64,000 nucleotides of DNA from Methylobacterium tardum (lineage in GTDB: Bacteria > Pseudomonadota > Alphaproteobacteria > Rhizobiales > Beijerinckiaceae). How positions within the stretch are numbered: position 1 is the first letter of the stretch; the number at the start of each line of letters is the position of its first letter. Positions 17,747 to 26,671 of the stretch are shown here, piece by piece. Location of the stretch: the NCBI RefSeq assembly GCF_023546765.1, contig NZ_CP097484.1:1429501-1493500 (forward strand). Reading direction: 5' to 3'. A model generated the notes under the pieces. The model was given only the letters and a program-made list of their open reading frames with translations. It ran no database searches and was not told the DNA's origin. A program made the translations under genes and the position numbers.

Positions 17747-19603
17747 TTAGGCGTCGGCCACAACGAGCTGCTCCTGCATCGAGGCGAGCGGAACCTCGAT
17801 CCGGCAGATCAGGCCGGTCGGCGGGTAGGTCAGCGTCACCACGCCGCCGCTCTCGGGCGCGAAGCTGCGCTCGATCAGGCGCGAGCCGAAGCCGCGTCGG
17901 GCCGGCGGGCCGACGATGGGTGGACCATCCTGCTCGGACCATGTCAGGCGGAAGCGGGGCGCTGCGCCCTCATGCACCACGTCCCAGCGCAGTTCGACCG
18001 ACCCGCTGTCGTTTGAGAGCGCCCCGTACTTGGCCGCGTTCGTCGCGAGTTCGTGCAGGGCCAGCGCCAAGGACAAGGCCGGTTTCGCCGCCAGCAACAC
18101 GTTCGGGCCGCTGATGCGGATCCGTGGGACGCTGGTCTGACGATGGACGAGAAGCGCCCCCTCGATGACCTCGCTAATCGGCGCGGCCGTCCAACTGACC
18201 TGGGTCAGGATGTCGTGCGCGCGGCCGAGCGAGATCAGCCGCCCGGCGAAGGCCTCGCGCGCCTCGCCGAGGTCCTTGGCACTGCGCAGGGTCTGGTTGG
18301 CGATCGCCTGGACCATCGCCAGCGTGTTCTTGATCCGGTGTTGGAGTTCGCCGGTGAGCAGGCGCTGGTGATCCTCGGCCCGCTTGACGTCGCTGATGTC
18401 GCGCACGGTGCCGATGAAGCGTGTTGCGCGTCCCTGGGCGAAGAACACCTGCCCCTTGGCGGCGATCCAGCGCTCCACGCCGTCTTCAAGGCCGATGGTG
18501 CGGTAGGCAATGTCGTAAGTGCCGTCGCCCGCCGGATCGAGGGCGGCTTCCACCGCCCGGTCGACTCGATCGCGGTCGTCCGGGTGCAGGCCGGCCAGGA
18601 AGACGTCGTACGAGACTGGCGCGTCTGGCGGCAGACCGAACAGCGCGTGCACACGGGCGTCCCAGCCGAGGTCGCCCGAGATCAGGTCGAAGTCGAAGAT
18701 GCCGAGATCGGTCGCGGCGATGGCAAGGCGGAGCTGGTCTTGAACTTTGTCCAGCGCCGCTGCATCGGCGCGCTGCTGAGAGCGGTCGCGCAGGATCTTG
18801 AGGAAGCCCTGGACGGTGCCCGCCTCGTCCTTGAGCGGCATCATCTCACCGCTTGCCCAGAAGCGTGAGCCGTCCTTGCGCAGGTGCCAACGCTCGTCGG
18901 GCGCGCGACCGTCGCGAAGCGCCAAGGCTCTTTCCGTGTCGGGCTGGCCAGCGGCGCGATCTTCCGGCGTGAAGAACACGTCGGCGGGGTCGCCCAGCAT
19001 CTCGTCCTCGCGCCAGCCGAGGATCCGCTCAGCGCCGACGTTCCAGCGGGTTACCCGCCCCTGCGGGTCGGTCGCGATAATCGCGTAATCCGTCGCGCTG
19101 TCGAGAATACGGGCCTGCAGGATCTGCTGTGCTCGATGCTCCTGCGCGGCGTGCCGGGTCTCGAGAAGCGTGACTACTTGGCGAGCGAGGCTGGCGAAAC
19201 AGCTCTGTTGCGCCGGGTTCAGACCGCCGGGGCGTGGTTGAGGGTCGAGTACGCATAGCGAGCCGAGCATAGCGCCCTGGGCGCTTCGCAACGGGACCGC
19301 CGCGTAGAAGCGCGCCTGCACGTCGCCGGACGCGATCTGGCTTCGGGCGAGCTGCGGATCCTGCTGCAGATCCGGCACCGTGACGATGCCGTCGTGATCG
19401 ACAGGTCCGGTGCAGGCGGTCTCGTCCAGTCGCAACCGGTCGGTCGCGCGGCTGTAGCAGGCGTGCAGGTGCGTCGCGCCGTCTTGAACCAGGCGGATCA
19501 CGGCGTGCGTTGTCTGACAGAGTTCGGCCGCGAGGCGCGCGAGATCCTCGAAGCTCTGCAACTGGACGGTGTTAAAGGACGCGGGGGAGGCAAATATTGT
19601 CAT
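17747..19603 (-). CDS. HWE/HisKA_2-type sensor histidine kinase (GAF-PAS-PAS)
   Basis: 618 residues, soluble. A GAF domain (about 5-155, ending FASLARQVVTLLETRHAAQE) precedes two PAS domains (about 165-290, with ATDYAIIATDPQGRVTRWN, and about 295-420). The kinase has the His in LTGELQHRIKNTLAMVQAI and the ATPase segment ALHELATNAAKYGALSN, plus RGFGSRLIERSF. The stop-to-start distance to the upstream Crp/Fnr-type gene (19619) is only 15 bases, so the two are probably one operon, linking a sensory kinase to a cyclic-nucleotide-type regulator. Confidence 0.92.
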   Translation of the reverse strand: MTIFASPASFNTVQLQSFEDLARLAAELCQTTHAVIRLVQDGATHLHACYSRATDRLRLDETACTGPVDHDGIVTVPDLQQDPQLARSQIASGDVQARFYAAVPLRSAQGAMLGSLCVLDPQPRPGGLNPAQQSCFASLARQVVTLLETRHAAQEHRAQQILQARILDSATDYAIIATDPQGRVTRWNVGAERILGWREDEMLGDPADVFFTPEDRAAGQPDTERALALRDGRAPDERWHLRKDGSRFWASGEMMPLKDEAGTVQGFLKILRDRSQQRADAAALDKVQDQLRLAIAATDLGIFDFDLISGDLGWDARVHALFGLPPDAPVSYDVFLAGLHPDDRDRVDRAVEAALDPAGDGTYDIAYRTIGLEDGVERWIAAKGQVFFAQGRATRFIGTVRDISDVKRAEDHQRLLTGELQHRIKNTLAMVQAIANQTLRSAKDLGEAREAFAGRLISLGRAHDILTQVSWTAAPISEVIEGALLVHRQTSVPRIRISGPNVLLAAKPALSLALALHELATNAAKYGALSNDSGSVELRWDVVHEGAAPRFRLTWSEQDGPPIVGPPARRGFGSRLIERSFAPESGGVVTLTYPPTGLICRIEVPLASMQEQLVVADA

Positions 19604-19618
19604 ATATGGTCGCCGTCT

Positions 19619-20410
19619 TCAGACCGCTTCGCACACCCGGCTACCGTCCGGAGTTCGGGCGCGCAGCGACACGAGGGTGCCGCTCGCATTGTAGACGGCA
19701 CCGAGCACGGCCTCGAAGTGCCGTTTGACCGCGCCGTGGCACTCGCATGCCGATGCCTCGACGGCTGCACGGCTGACGATGATGATCCGCCCGCGCCGGA
19801 CATGGATCAGCCCCTGCTGCTGTAGGGTCCGCAGCGCGCGCGACAGGTAGGAGCGCTGCACGCCCAGGAGCTCAGCCAGCACCTCGTGGGTGATCGGCAA
19901 GACCTCGGTGCCGAGCCGATCCTGCAGGCTGAGCAGCCATCGGGCGCAGCGCGCCTCGATCGTGTGGCTGGCGTTGCAGGCCACCGATTGTAGCACTTGG
20001 GCGAGCAGACAGTCGGAGTACCGGGTCAGCAGATTGCGCAGGCCCGGCGAGGTCTGCTTGATCTTCTGCAACACCGCGGCCTCGATGCGCAGCACAGATC
20101 CGGGGACCTGAACCACCGCGCGGCTGAAGGCGGGCAGGGAGCCCTGGCTGACCACGCCGCCGATCGCGCCCTCATGACCGACCGTGGCGGTCTCGACCGC
20201 GCGGCCCTCCCGCAAGCCGATCACCAGGGCGGCCACACACGGACCGAGCGGGAACGAGATGGAACTGACGTCCTCGCCCGCCTCGAACAGCGCCTCGCCG
20301 CGCGCGTACGGCTTTAGCTCCAGGTGCGGTTTGATGAGCGCCTGATCCGGCAGGCGCAGGGCGCTGAGGAGCAGATTGCCGCTGAGCAGGACGTCGATGT
20401 CGGCAGGCAT
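19619..20410 (-). CDS. Crp/Fnr-family transcriptional regulator
   Basis: 263 residues. An N-terminal cyclic-nucleotide-binding-like barrel (about 20-150, LKPYARGEALFEAGEDVSS) precedes a winged-helix DNA-binding domain with the recognition segment ELLGVQRSYLSRALRTLQQQ. The phosphate-binding cassette of true Crp and the Fe-S cysteines of Fnr are not evident, so the ligand is unknown. First gene of a likely operon with the downstream HWE kinase. This regulator type with a C-terminal RRGRIIIVSRAAVEA segment is common in Methylobacterium and Rhizobium. Confidence 0.88.
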   Translation of the reverse strand: MPADIDVLLSGNLLLSALRLPDQALIKPHLELKPYARGEALFEAGEDVSSISFPLGPCVAALVIGLREGRAVETATVGHEGAIGGVVSQGSLPAFSRAVVQVPGSVLRIEAAVLQKIKQTSPGLRNLLTRYSDCLLAQVLQSVACNASHTIEARCARWLLSLQDRLGTEVLPITHEVLAELLGVQRSYLSRALRTLQQQGLIHVRRGRIIIVSRAAVEASACECHGAVKRHFEAVLGAVYNASGTLVSLRARTPDGSRVCEAV

Positions 20411-20623
20411 GGGTTGGCGGCAGGTCGTTACAGATCGATGGCGCGCAACTCATACCGCGACGCTTGGAGCCTGTCTGGTCACAAGTGCCCAAACAGACGA
20501 AAGGCCGACTACAATCATCGAGTTGAATCTGTCGGCAGCCTTAATTTCTAACCTATGCAACCTTTTGCGGGTGAACGGTTTCTCAGTTCGTACCGGTCTG
20601 CGTTCACGAACCCGCGCGTCGCG

Positions 20624-20881
20624 ATGCCTCGCTACTTCATCGACTACGAGGATGGCTCGGAAAGCCTGCGAGACGAGGAGGGGACGTGCTATCCGAATCT
20701 GCACGAGGCTCGCGACGCCGCGATCGCGGCGCTGCCCGATTTCGGCCGTGAGCCACCGCCCGCTGATGGCCGGCGGGCATTCCGAGCCTTGGTACGCGAT
20801 GAGGCTGGGACGGTGCTCTGCACCGTGACGCTCAGCATGGCTGCGGAGTGTCATCCTGAGGGTCAAGGCAGGAGCGCCTGA
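20624..20881 (+). CDS. DUF6894-family small protein
   Basis: 85 residues from ATG 20624. It begins MPRYFIDYEDGSESLRDEEG, the typical opening of DUF6894 proteins, which are abundant, small and of unknown function in Methylobacterium and Bradyrhizobium. EARDAAIAALPDFGRE fits the rest of the family. An upstream ATG at 20555 gives an N-terminal extension not seen in the family. Confidence 0.8.
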   Translation: MPRYFIDYEDGSESLRDEEGTCYPNLHEARDAAIAALPDFGREPPPADGRRAFRALVRDEAGTVLCTVTLSMAAECHPEGQGRSA

Positions 20882-20902
20882 CCTATTGTCAGGCGCTTCT
20901 GC

Positions 20903-21118
20903 CTAGAGACGTGTCAGCCGCAGTCGCCACGCCCTGAGATCCGCGGCGTCTAACGGACCACTGCGCGAGCCAGCAGACTCAGTTCGGGAGATTTGGTCAA
21001 TGGCTATCTGATCGAGCGGCCCGCCCTGCGCAGAGAGGCACCCGCCGAGCAGCAGCGCGAGCGAAACCGCCGTGAGAACAACTTGCAGAGACCGAAATGG
21101 AAGACCGAGAGCGCTCAC
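20903..21118 (-). CDS. Small lipoprotein
   Basis: 71 residues. A lipoprotein signal peptide is clear: a hydrophobic segment (VVLTAVSLALLLGGC) ending in the lipobox LLGG-C at about residue 27, followed by a short hydrophilic mature part. It should be lipidated and membrane-anchored. No domain is recognised in the 45-residue mature peptide. Confidence 0.6.
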   Translation of the reverse strand: MSALGLPFRSLQVVLTAVSLALLLGGCLSAQGGPLDQIAIDQISRTESAGSRSGPLDAADLRAWRLRLTRL

Positions 21119-21151
21119 GAGTTCAGCCGATCAACACGGTTGCGTCTGCAT

Positions 21152-21691
21152 TCAGGCCGCGACTCTCTGGTCGGCCGGTAGCAGAGCCCGGCTCGCCTGC
21201 TCAATCCGCTTCAGCCAGTCCTCAGCAGCTTCGGCTCGCGCTTCGGCTGCGCGCGCCCGTTCCTCCATCGCCTGCAGCTGCGCCGTCGCCACAGCCTGGA
21301 GGTCGCGAACGCGCGCCTCGGCCTGAGCTTGGAGTTCCTCCATCTTCGTATCCGCCTGCGACCGGACCCCGCTCAGCAGAGCCTCAAGGGCTTGAACTTC
21401 CTGCTGCGTCCGCTTCAGCTCCTCAAGCAACGCAGCTTGCTCCGCAGCCTGCGCGCGCAGACGCGCCTCCTGCTGCTGAGCGGCGCTTTTGGCCGCGGTG
21501 AGGGTGTCGAGCACACCCGTCCAATCCGATAGGGCCGGGGACGGCGGGAGAGCGGCCGCAGCTGCCGCCCCGACAGCCGCGGAAGTTCCTGTCGGGATGG
21601 CTGTCGTCAGCGGCCGCCCCTGGTCGTCCGGTCGGTTCGCGATGATCCGCGCATCAAGGTGGGCCCAGAAGGCTTCATCGATCGCCGCCAT
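21152..21691 (-). CDS. Coiled-coil protein, third of a tandem paralogous set
   Basis: 179 residues from ATG 21691 (MAAIDEAFWAHLDARIIANR). A variable N-terminus leads into DWTGVLDTLTAAKS (about 56-69), a long Ala/Glu/Arg/Gln coiled coil (about 70-150) and a conserved end AEDWLKRIEQASRALLPAD. The same three-part layout occurs in the two genes upstream (21747-22256, 22286-22966), so these are tandem duplicates. No membrane segment or signal peptide. Function unknown; such rods often scaffold or tether other proteins. Confidence 0.7.
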   Translation of the reverse strand: MAAIDEAFWAHLDARIIANRPDDQGRPLTTAIPTGTSAAVGAAAAAALPPSPALSDWTGVLDTLTAAKSAAQQQEARLRAQAAEQAALLEELKRTQQEVQALEALLSGVRSQADTKMEELQAQAEARVRDLQAVATAQLQAMEERARAAEARAEAAEDWLKRIEQASRALLPADQRVAA

Positions 21692-21746
21692 CCCTAGTCC
21701 TTCTTCCTGGATCTGTCCTGAAACGGTCACCGCCGCGGCGGCAGGG

Positions 21747-22256
21747 CTACGCGCTCCGCGCGCCGGTCTTTTGCGGAGCGGCAGGCTCCACCACAAATTC
21801 GGCCTCGATCGCCTCGGAAATCCGTTGCAGCCACTCCTCGGCCGCCGCAGCACGCTCCTCAGCTGCCTGCGCACGCGCTTCCGCAGACCGGATCGCATTG
21901 CTCGCCTGTGCCTCGGCCGCCCGGGCACGTTGCTCAGCGGCCCGGACCTTGGCGTCAGCGTCCCGCAGGTCGGCTCGCACCTGCTCCAGCAGGTCCTGGA
22001 CGCGCAGCTCGTATTCCTGCGTGCGGTCCTCGACCTCTCGGATGTAGTGGGCCGCCCCGCGCACCCGCTCCAGCACACCCGTCCATTTCGCTGAGGCCGT
22101 CTCTGCCGAGGGATGCGCTGACGGCTGGCTAGCGGCGATTGAGGCAAGGACCACAACCTTTGGGGACGCTGCCGCTACGGCTTCGTCCTGGACAGTCGCG
22201 GGCGTCAGCGCGCTCCTGTCCGGCTGATCTGACGGGATCTGTGCTGATTGTTCCAT
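21747..22256 (-). CDS. Coiled-coil protein, second of a tandem paralogous set
   Basis: 169 residues. Shares with its neighbours KWTGVLERVRGAAHYI (about 57-72), a heptad-rich coil (about 73-145, AEQRARAAEAQASNAIRSAE) and the closing motif AEEWLQRISEAIEAEF. It is 55 bases upstream of the next paralogue and 29 downstream of the first, so all three are probably co-transcribed. Function unknown. Confidence 0.72.
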   Translation of the reverse strand: MEQSAQIPSDQPDRSALTPATVQDEAVAAASPKVVVLASIAASQPSAHPSAETASAKWTGVLERVRGAAHYIREVEDRTQEYELRVQDLLEQVRADLRDADAKVRAAEQRARAAEAQASNAIRSAEARAQAAEERAAAAEEWLQRISEAIEAEFVVEPAAPQKTGARSA

Positions 22257-22285
22257 GGTCGGTCCTCGGTGTCAGCCGCGTCGCC

Positions 22286-22966
22286 TCACGTCGGTGCCCG
22301 GGCCGGGCTCATATGGCCGCCGAGCAGCAGAGCCTTGGCGGCCGTGTCGATGCGTTGCAGCCATCGCTCCGCGGTGTCCGCCCGGAGATCGGCGACCCGC
22401 ACCTGCTCCTCGGCCGCCCTGACCCAGGCCTCCGACTCGGCGCGAATCGTCCTCACCCGCATCTCCGCCTCGGCGCGAATCTCCTGCACTTGCGCATCCG
22501 CATCTGCCTGAACCTTCTGCAGACGGATGTCGGCACGCGTTTGGATCTCTTGAACGCGCATCTCGGAGAGCTGGAGGCGCTGCTGCGTTTCCCGCAGTTC
22601 CCGCTGCAAGGTTTGAAGCGCGGCTTCGTGCGACACGCTCTGCTCCGTGAGGCGCTTCTTCTGCTCGTCAGCCAGGCCGGCCATACCGTTGATGATGTCG
22701 AGGGTGCTCATCCAGTCCGACACATCGTCGGCTTCCGGCTCGGAGTAAGGTGTTACCGGTCCGGCATCACTGATTGTTTCAGTTGGCAGGACTGGTGCGG
22801 GATCACTGCCGTCGGCCGCCGTCTCCGTCCAAGAAGTCGGCGCTCCCGATGTGAAGGAGGGCTTCAGCGTCAAAATCTCGGCAGTCGGCTTCTCGACGAT
22901 CCTGTCGAGACTCTCCGCGACTTGCGTCAGGATCTGGGACCACGAGGCTGTTGGGGCCGCAACCAT
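22286..22966 (-). CDS. Coiled-coil protein, first of a tandem paralogous set
   Basis: 226 residues. The N-terminal 80 residues are Thr/Pro/Glu-rich and probably disordered. DWMSTLDIINGMAGLADEQK (about 83-102) corresponds to the W-x-x-x-L-D motif of the paralogues, followed by a regular coiled coil (RELRETQQRLQLSEMRVQEI and a run of EIRAEAEMRVRTIRAESEAW) and AERWLQRIDTAAKALLL. It is the longest and most upstream member, hence probably the first cistron. Function unknown. Confidence 0.72.
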   Translation of the reverse strand: MVAAPTASWSQILTQVAESLDRIVEKPTAEILTLKPSFTSGAPTSWTETAADGSDPAPVLPTETISDAGPVTPYSEPEADDVSDWMSTLDIINGMAGLADEQKKRLTEQSVSHEAALQTLQRELRETQQRLQLSEMRVQEIQTRADIRLQKVQADADAQVQEIRAEAEMRVRTIRAESEAWVRAAEEQVRVADLRADTAERWLQRIDTAAKALLLGGHMSPARAPT

Positions 22967-23219
22967 GCTGATTTTGCCCTGCCGGGAAGGGAATAAGTCC
23001 TGACAGAGGCACTGACATGGTTAACGAGCAGTTAATTGGCTCACACTTCGTTATGCATATATAAGTTCTTCTTAATCGAGATTAATCATCTGGGGCGTGA
23101 CGATCGTGCGCGCGGCCGTGGGCAGCTGCTGCACGCTCGCACGGAGGCTGGCCTGCCACTCCGAGCTACGCTGCCGAGCCGCGTCGAACGCGTTCCGGAG
23201 GGTGCGTTCACGTCCGGCC
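22967..23219. other. Intergenic stretch between coiled-coil genes and ISL3 element
   Basis: An AT-rich block around 23020-23090 is the likely promoter region of the coiled-coil operon. The rest has no recognisable gene. Confidence 0.35.
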
Positions 23220-23261
23220 GATCCTCCCCTGCTTACGCGGTTCTACCGCACTTTGCGTGGA
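23220..23261 (+). repeat. ISL3 left terminal inverted repeat
   Basis: Pairs with 24866-24907. The inner 25 bases (23237-23261) match the right end with a single mismatch; the outer part starts GATCCTCCC on both sides. Confidence 0.8.
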
Positions 23262-23305
23262 ACGGTCACGGTGACGGGGATGGCACAAGCTGGTTCACCA
23301 GGCGG

Positions 23306-24864
23306 ATGATCCTGTCCTCATCCTTGCCGGGCTGCGCGATCGAGCGCGTCATCCGGAGCGACGGTCGTCTTGTCGTCATCGCCCATGCGCGGCGTGTTCG
23401 TGGCCGGTGTCCGACCTGTGGCACGACCAGCTCTGCCGTTCACAGCCGCTTTGAACGCCGTCCGGCCGATCTGCCGAGCGTTGGTCAGCCCATGACGCTG
23501 CGCCTACACATCCGGCGCTTCTATTGCCATCATAGTGCCTGCCGCCGTACCTTCGCGGAGCCATTTCCGCAGCTGATGCCGCCGCAAGCACGCCGGACGC
23601 GCCGCCTCGCGCAGGCCCAGACCCGCATCGAGCTTGCGGCGGGTGGCGGGGCTGGTGCGCGCCTGACCGGCCAGCTGGGGATGCAGACCAACCGTGATGT
23701 CTCCCCGCCTTAAAAGGCGGGGCTTCCATGCCCGGAGGGGCACGGCGTCTTGTTGCCTGCCCGTTCGGGGGCGACCGTCACCACCTGGCTGCGACGCCAT
23801 CCCGGCATCCAGATCGTCGCCCACGACCGCTCGACCGAGTAAGCCCGAGCGACGGCGACAGGCGCTCCCTCTGCTCTCCACGCCGACTGATGGCATCTCC
23901 TCCTCAACATGCGCCAAGCACTCGAACGCTGGTTCGACCGCGTTGATAGTCGGCTGCGGCAGCTGCCCGCTCTGTCCAGCGGCAATGGCCGACAGCCAGG
24001 GGAACGCCTGCATGCGGACCGCCGCAGCGCGGCCGAGATCGCGACAAGCCTCGACAGCAGCGTCCAGCGACTTGCGTCCTACGAGGACGTGCATCGACGT
24101 TATCAGGCAGGTGAGTCCCTCCTGGCGATCGGCCGCGTCATGGGTCTGGGGCGCGCAACCGTGCGCAGGTACGCCCAGGCCGAGAGCTTGCTCAAGCGCA
24201 CGATCCGCTGGCCCAATCCGTCTTGCCTCGATCCCTATCTCGCTCATCTGGAGCAGCGCATGGCCGAGGGCTGCGAGAACGCCATGGAGCTTTGGCGCGA
24301 GATCCGCGACCGGGGCTTCGCTGGCACTCATCGGCAGGTGCACCGCTACGTCGCTGAGCGGCGCACGAAGCCGGCGCGGCGCACCGCCCACAAATGGCTG
24401 TCGCGGACCGGCTCGACGGGCGCGGAGGTTCCCGGAGCAGAACCAATCGCCTCTCCGAAGCAGCTGGCCTGGACCCCGGTTCACGCCATCACGACTTTGC
24501 CGCCCCGGGCCACGGCCGACCTCGCCCGCATCCGGCAGGATGCCGAGGCAGCACGGGTTGCCGATCTGGCGCGACGGTTCACGAAGTTGGTCCGCGCCTG
24601 CGGCCTGGATGGCGACCGAAAAGCGGATGCAGTCGGCGCACTCGACAGATGGCTCCCGAAGACGCGCAACTGCGGCGTCGCGGCGTTGGAGACCTTCGCG
24701 GCTGGCTTGGCGCAGGACGGGCCGGCGGTTTGGTCGGCGCTGACGACGTCCTGAAGCAACGCGCAGGCAGAAGGGCAGATCAGTCGGCTGAAGATGCTCA
24801 AGCGCACCATGAACGGCCGCGCTAGCTTCGCACGCCTCCGCCACCGCGTGCTCCTTGCTGCTTG
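23306..24864 (+). pseudogene. ISL3-family transposase, broken
   Basis: The first part (start ATG 23306, MILSSSLPGCAIERVIRSDG) has the zinc-binding motif RCPTCGTTSSAVHSR and the ISL3 phrase RRFYCHHSACRRTFAEPFPQ. After LTGQLGMQTNRD (about 23696) about 50 codons that should hold the first catalytic Asp region are missing, replaced by a short segment with a perfect hairpin. Homology resumes in another frame (TTWLRRHPGIQIVAHDRST), crosses in-frame stops, then reads NMRQALERWFDRVDSRLRQL. The last nonsense change is TGA for an expected Trp before SNAQAEGQISRLKMLKRTMN. The final stop is at 24862-24864. Confidence 0.8.
23703..23722. repeat. Perfect hairpin inside the ISL3 transposase gene
   Basis: CCCCGCCTT, two bases, AAGGCGGGG: a 9-bp stem at the exact place where transposase sequence is missing. 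Such hairpins resemble the ends of IS200/IS605-type elements or a small palindromic repeat; the source is not determined. Confidence 0.7.
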
Positions 24865-24865
24865 A

Positions 24866-24907
24866 TCCACGCAAAGTGCGGGAGAACCGCGAAGCCAAGG
24901 GAGGATC
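24866..24907 (-). repeat. ISL3 right terminal inverted repeat
   Basis: Reverse complement of the left repeat at 23220-23261; starts two bases after the transposase stop codon. Confidence 0.8.
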
Positions 24908-25305
24908 ACCAGACAGATTGCCCAGCCGATCCATTTCCCTTCTACCCATCACACGGGCGTATCAGCGAAGTCCAGGGATTTAAGGTTTTGGTAATAACTT
25001 CGAAGCGCCAAGGCGATCGCGCTACTGGTGTGTGCCGGGGATCCCGGGACAAAACCGCATGGGGACATTTTGCAGCGCGGGAAGAATGGTGCATTTCTGC
25101 CACTACAGCGCACCGTTGCTTCTAACCTGAGCTGTTGTGACTATCAATCAACCGCTAACCGTAGGATATTTCCTGTGTTGAGACGGGCAGGCTCCGTGGG
25201 GGCGCTCGGTAGGTCCAAAGCCGGCAGCCGCGACAGGCGAGCAGACCGGCAGGGAAATGCCGAATGCGGGACGGATGCCTTGAGACCTTGGGAAGGAATG
25301 AGAAA
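24908..25305. other. Intergenic stretch upstream of the outer-membrane protein gene
   Basis: About 400 bases. It should hold the promoter of the gene at 25306; GGAAGG at 25291-25296 is its ribosome-binding site. No other gene was recognised. Confidence 0.4.
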
Positions 25306-26319
25306 ATGATGAAGAACTGGCTCGCGGCCGGCACGGTCGCGCTCACGGTCGGCATGGCCTCGGCGATCGCGCAGGCGCAGACCACGACGGTTCCGGGCGA
25401 GCAGGTCGGCCTCGCTGTCGGCGCGCCGCTGCCGGAAGGCATCTACGCCATCAACACGTTCACCTACCGCCGCACCGACGGCCGCAACGATCCCGACACG
25501 GCCGTCAACATCCCGGTCCTGGTGTGGTCGACCCCGCTGGTGCCGTTCGGCGGCCGCGTCGAGCTGCTCGTCGCGCCTCCGACCGTGTTCGTCTTCACCC
25601 GCAATCCGGCGGGCCAGCCTAACAAGGACATCTCGATCAACGTCGGCACCTTCGTCGGCGGCATCTGGGCGTTCGATCTCGGCGGCAACTTCGGCGTCAG
25701 CTTGCTCGGCGGTGTGTACCTGAACGACCTCAACGGCGACCGCGGCTCGCTGTTCACAGGCTCTACCAGGGTGAACCCGCTCTCCGGGACCGGTCAGATC
25801 CCAGTCGGCACCCCAGTCCTGCCGCAGCTTTCCTCCAACACCTACCGCTTCGGCATCGCCGGCAGCTACACCGGTGACGGCTGGAACATCACCACCAACC
25901 TGACCGCCAACATCTACGACTCGCCCGGCCGTTTCGGTGGTCCAGTCGGTGCCTTCATCGGCCCGATCCGACTGTCGAACGCCCTGAACTTCGACTTCAC
26001 GGCGACCAAGAAGTTCGGCAACTTCGAGATCGGTCCGGTCGCCTACGGCACCTACAACTTCGACATCAGCCAGTTCAGCGCGGCGGTTGGAAACCGCGGT
26101 CGCTTCGCCATCGGTGGCCTGATCGGCTACGACTTCAAGGTCTTCACCGTCCAGGCCTACGTCGCCCGCGACGTCGTGACCGGCGCGACCCTCACCAACG
26201 CGTTCGGCCGCACCCGCAGCGACTACTCCACCGACGGCTGGATCCGGTTCATCGTGCCGCTCTACTCGCCGACCCCGGCCGCGTCGCCGATCCCAACGCC
26301 GCTGGTCCGCAAATATTAA
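25306..26319 (+). CDS. Outer-membrane channel protein of the COG4313 / Phenol_MetA_deg family
   Basis: 337 residues from ATG 25306, chosen because GGAAGG lies nine bases upstream and the signal peptide (LAAGTVALTVGMASAIAQAQ) then starts at once. The mature protein alternates aromatic-rich beta strands (GLIGYDFKVFTVQAYVARDV; GWIRFIVPLY) and ends in a C-terminal aromatic residue, as outer-membrane barrels do. Relatives occur beside aromatic or alkane degradation genes and are thought to let hydrophobic substrates through. No catabolic genes are adjacent here. A strong terminator follows. Confidence 0.82.
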   Translation: MMKNWLAAGTVALTVGMASAIAQAQTTTVPGEQVGLAVGAPLPEGIYAINTFTYRRTDGRNDPDTAVNIPVLVWSTPLVPFGGRVELLVAPPTVFVFTRNPAGQPNKDISINVGTFVGGIWAFDLGGNFGVSLLGGVYLNDLNGDRGSLFTGSTRVNPLSGTGQIPVGTPVLPQLSSNTYRFGIAGSYTGDGWNITTNLTANIYDSPGRFGGPVGAFIGPIRLSNALNFDFTATKKFGNFEIGPVAYGTYNFDISQFSAAVGNRGRFAIGGLIGYDFKVFTVQAYVARDVVTGATLTNAFGRTRSDYSTDGWIRFIVPLYSPTPAASPIPTPLVRKY

Positions 26320-26346
26320 GCACTGGTTTAGATCCACATGCGTTCG

Positions 26347-26377
26347 GTCCGCACCAGTAACGGTGCGGGCCTTTTTT
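26347..26377 (+). terminator. Rho-independent terminator of the outer-membrane protein gene
   Basis: Stem CCGCACC / GGTGCGG (26349-26355 and 26362-26368) with a six-base loop, followed after GC by a run of T. It starts 28 bases after the stop codon. Confidence 0.88.
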
Positions 26378-26406
26378 AGTTTTCAGATCACAATACATCT
26401 TGCTGT

Positions 26407-26640
26407 ATGGACAAGCGACAGAAAATGAGAATCGAGCGGGCGGCTCGAATTTCTTTTGTGTTACAGGAGATCCGATTGGCCGGGATCTCGGACCCGGCGG
26501 AAATCGCGAATGCCCTCAATGCGCGGGGGATTGAAGATTTGCGCGGCGGAAGATGGACTTGGATTGAGGTGCTTCGGTTTGATAAGCGCCCAAAGGAACG
26601 CTCAGACTCTCCAAAGCGGGCTGATTGGACTCAGCGCTAG
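26407..26640 (+). CDS. Small protein resembling a recombinase-domain segment
   Basis: 77 residues, highly charged. IANALNARGIEDLRGGRWTW resembles the segment of large serine recombinases in which short N- and C-flanking helices recognise DNA (ALNARGI-x-TPRGG-x-W). It has no catalytic domain, so it may be a small DNA-binding protein or a remnant that kept one helix-turn-helix. The AT-rich, A-rich start (MDKRQKMRIERAARISFVLQ) differs from the neighbouring GC-rich genes. Confidence 0.6.
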   Translation: MDKRQKMRIERAARISFVLQEIRLAGISDPAEIANALNARGIEDLRGGRWTWIEVLRFDKRPKERSDSPKRADWTQR

Positions 26641-26671
26641 TGGCTGTTAGTAATCCAACGCAGAAGGTCGT

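Larger units (their letters stand above)
23220..24907 (+). mobile_element. Decayed ISL3-family insertion sequence
   Basis: 1688 bases bounded by 42-base imperfect terminal inverted repeats (23220-23261 and 24866-24907), each starting GATCCTCCC and sharing CGCACTTTGCGTGGA. The 8-base flanks (GTCCGGCC and ACCAGACA) do not match, so no target duplication survives. The transposase inside is broken in several places, so the element is immobile unless helped in trans. Confidence 0.8.

Noticed and set aside
23504..24952. A 482-residue minus-strand frame spanning the ISL3 element
   Set aside because: The plus strand carries the transposase remnants and terminal repeats; the minus frame has no motif and crosses the IS boundary.
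25144..26337. A 397-residue minus-strand frame
   Set aside because: Antisense to the outer-membrane protein gene, which has a signal peptide, ribosome-binding site and terminator.
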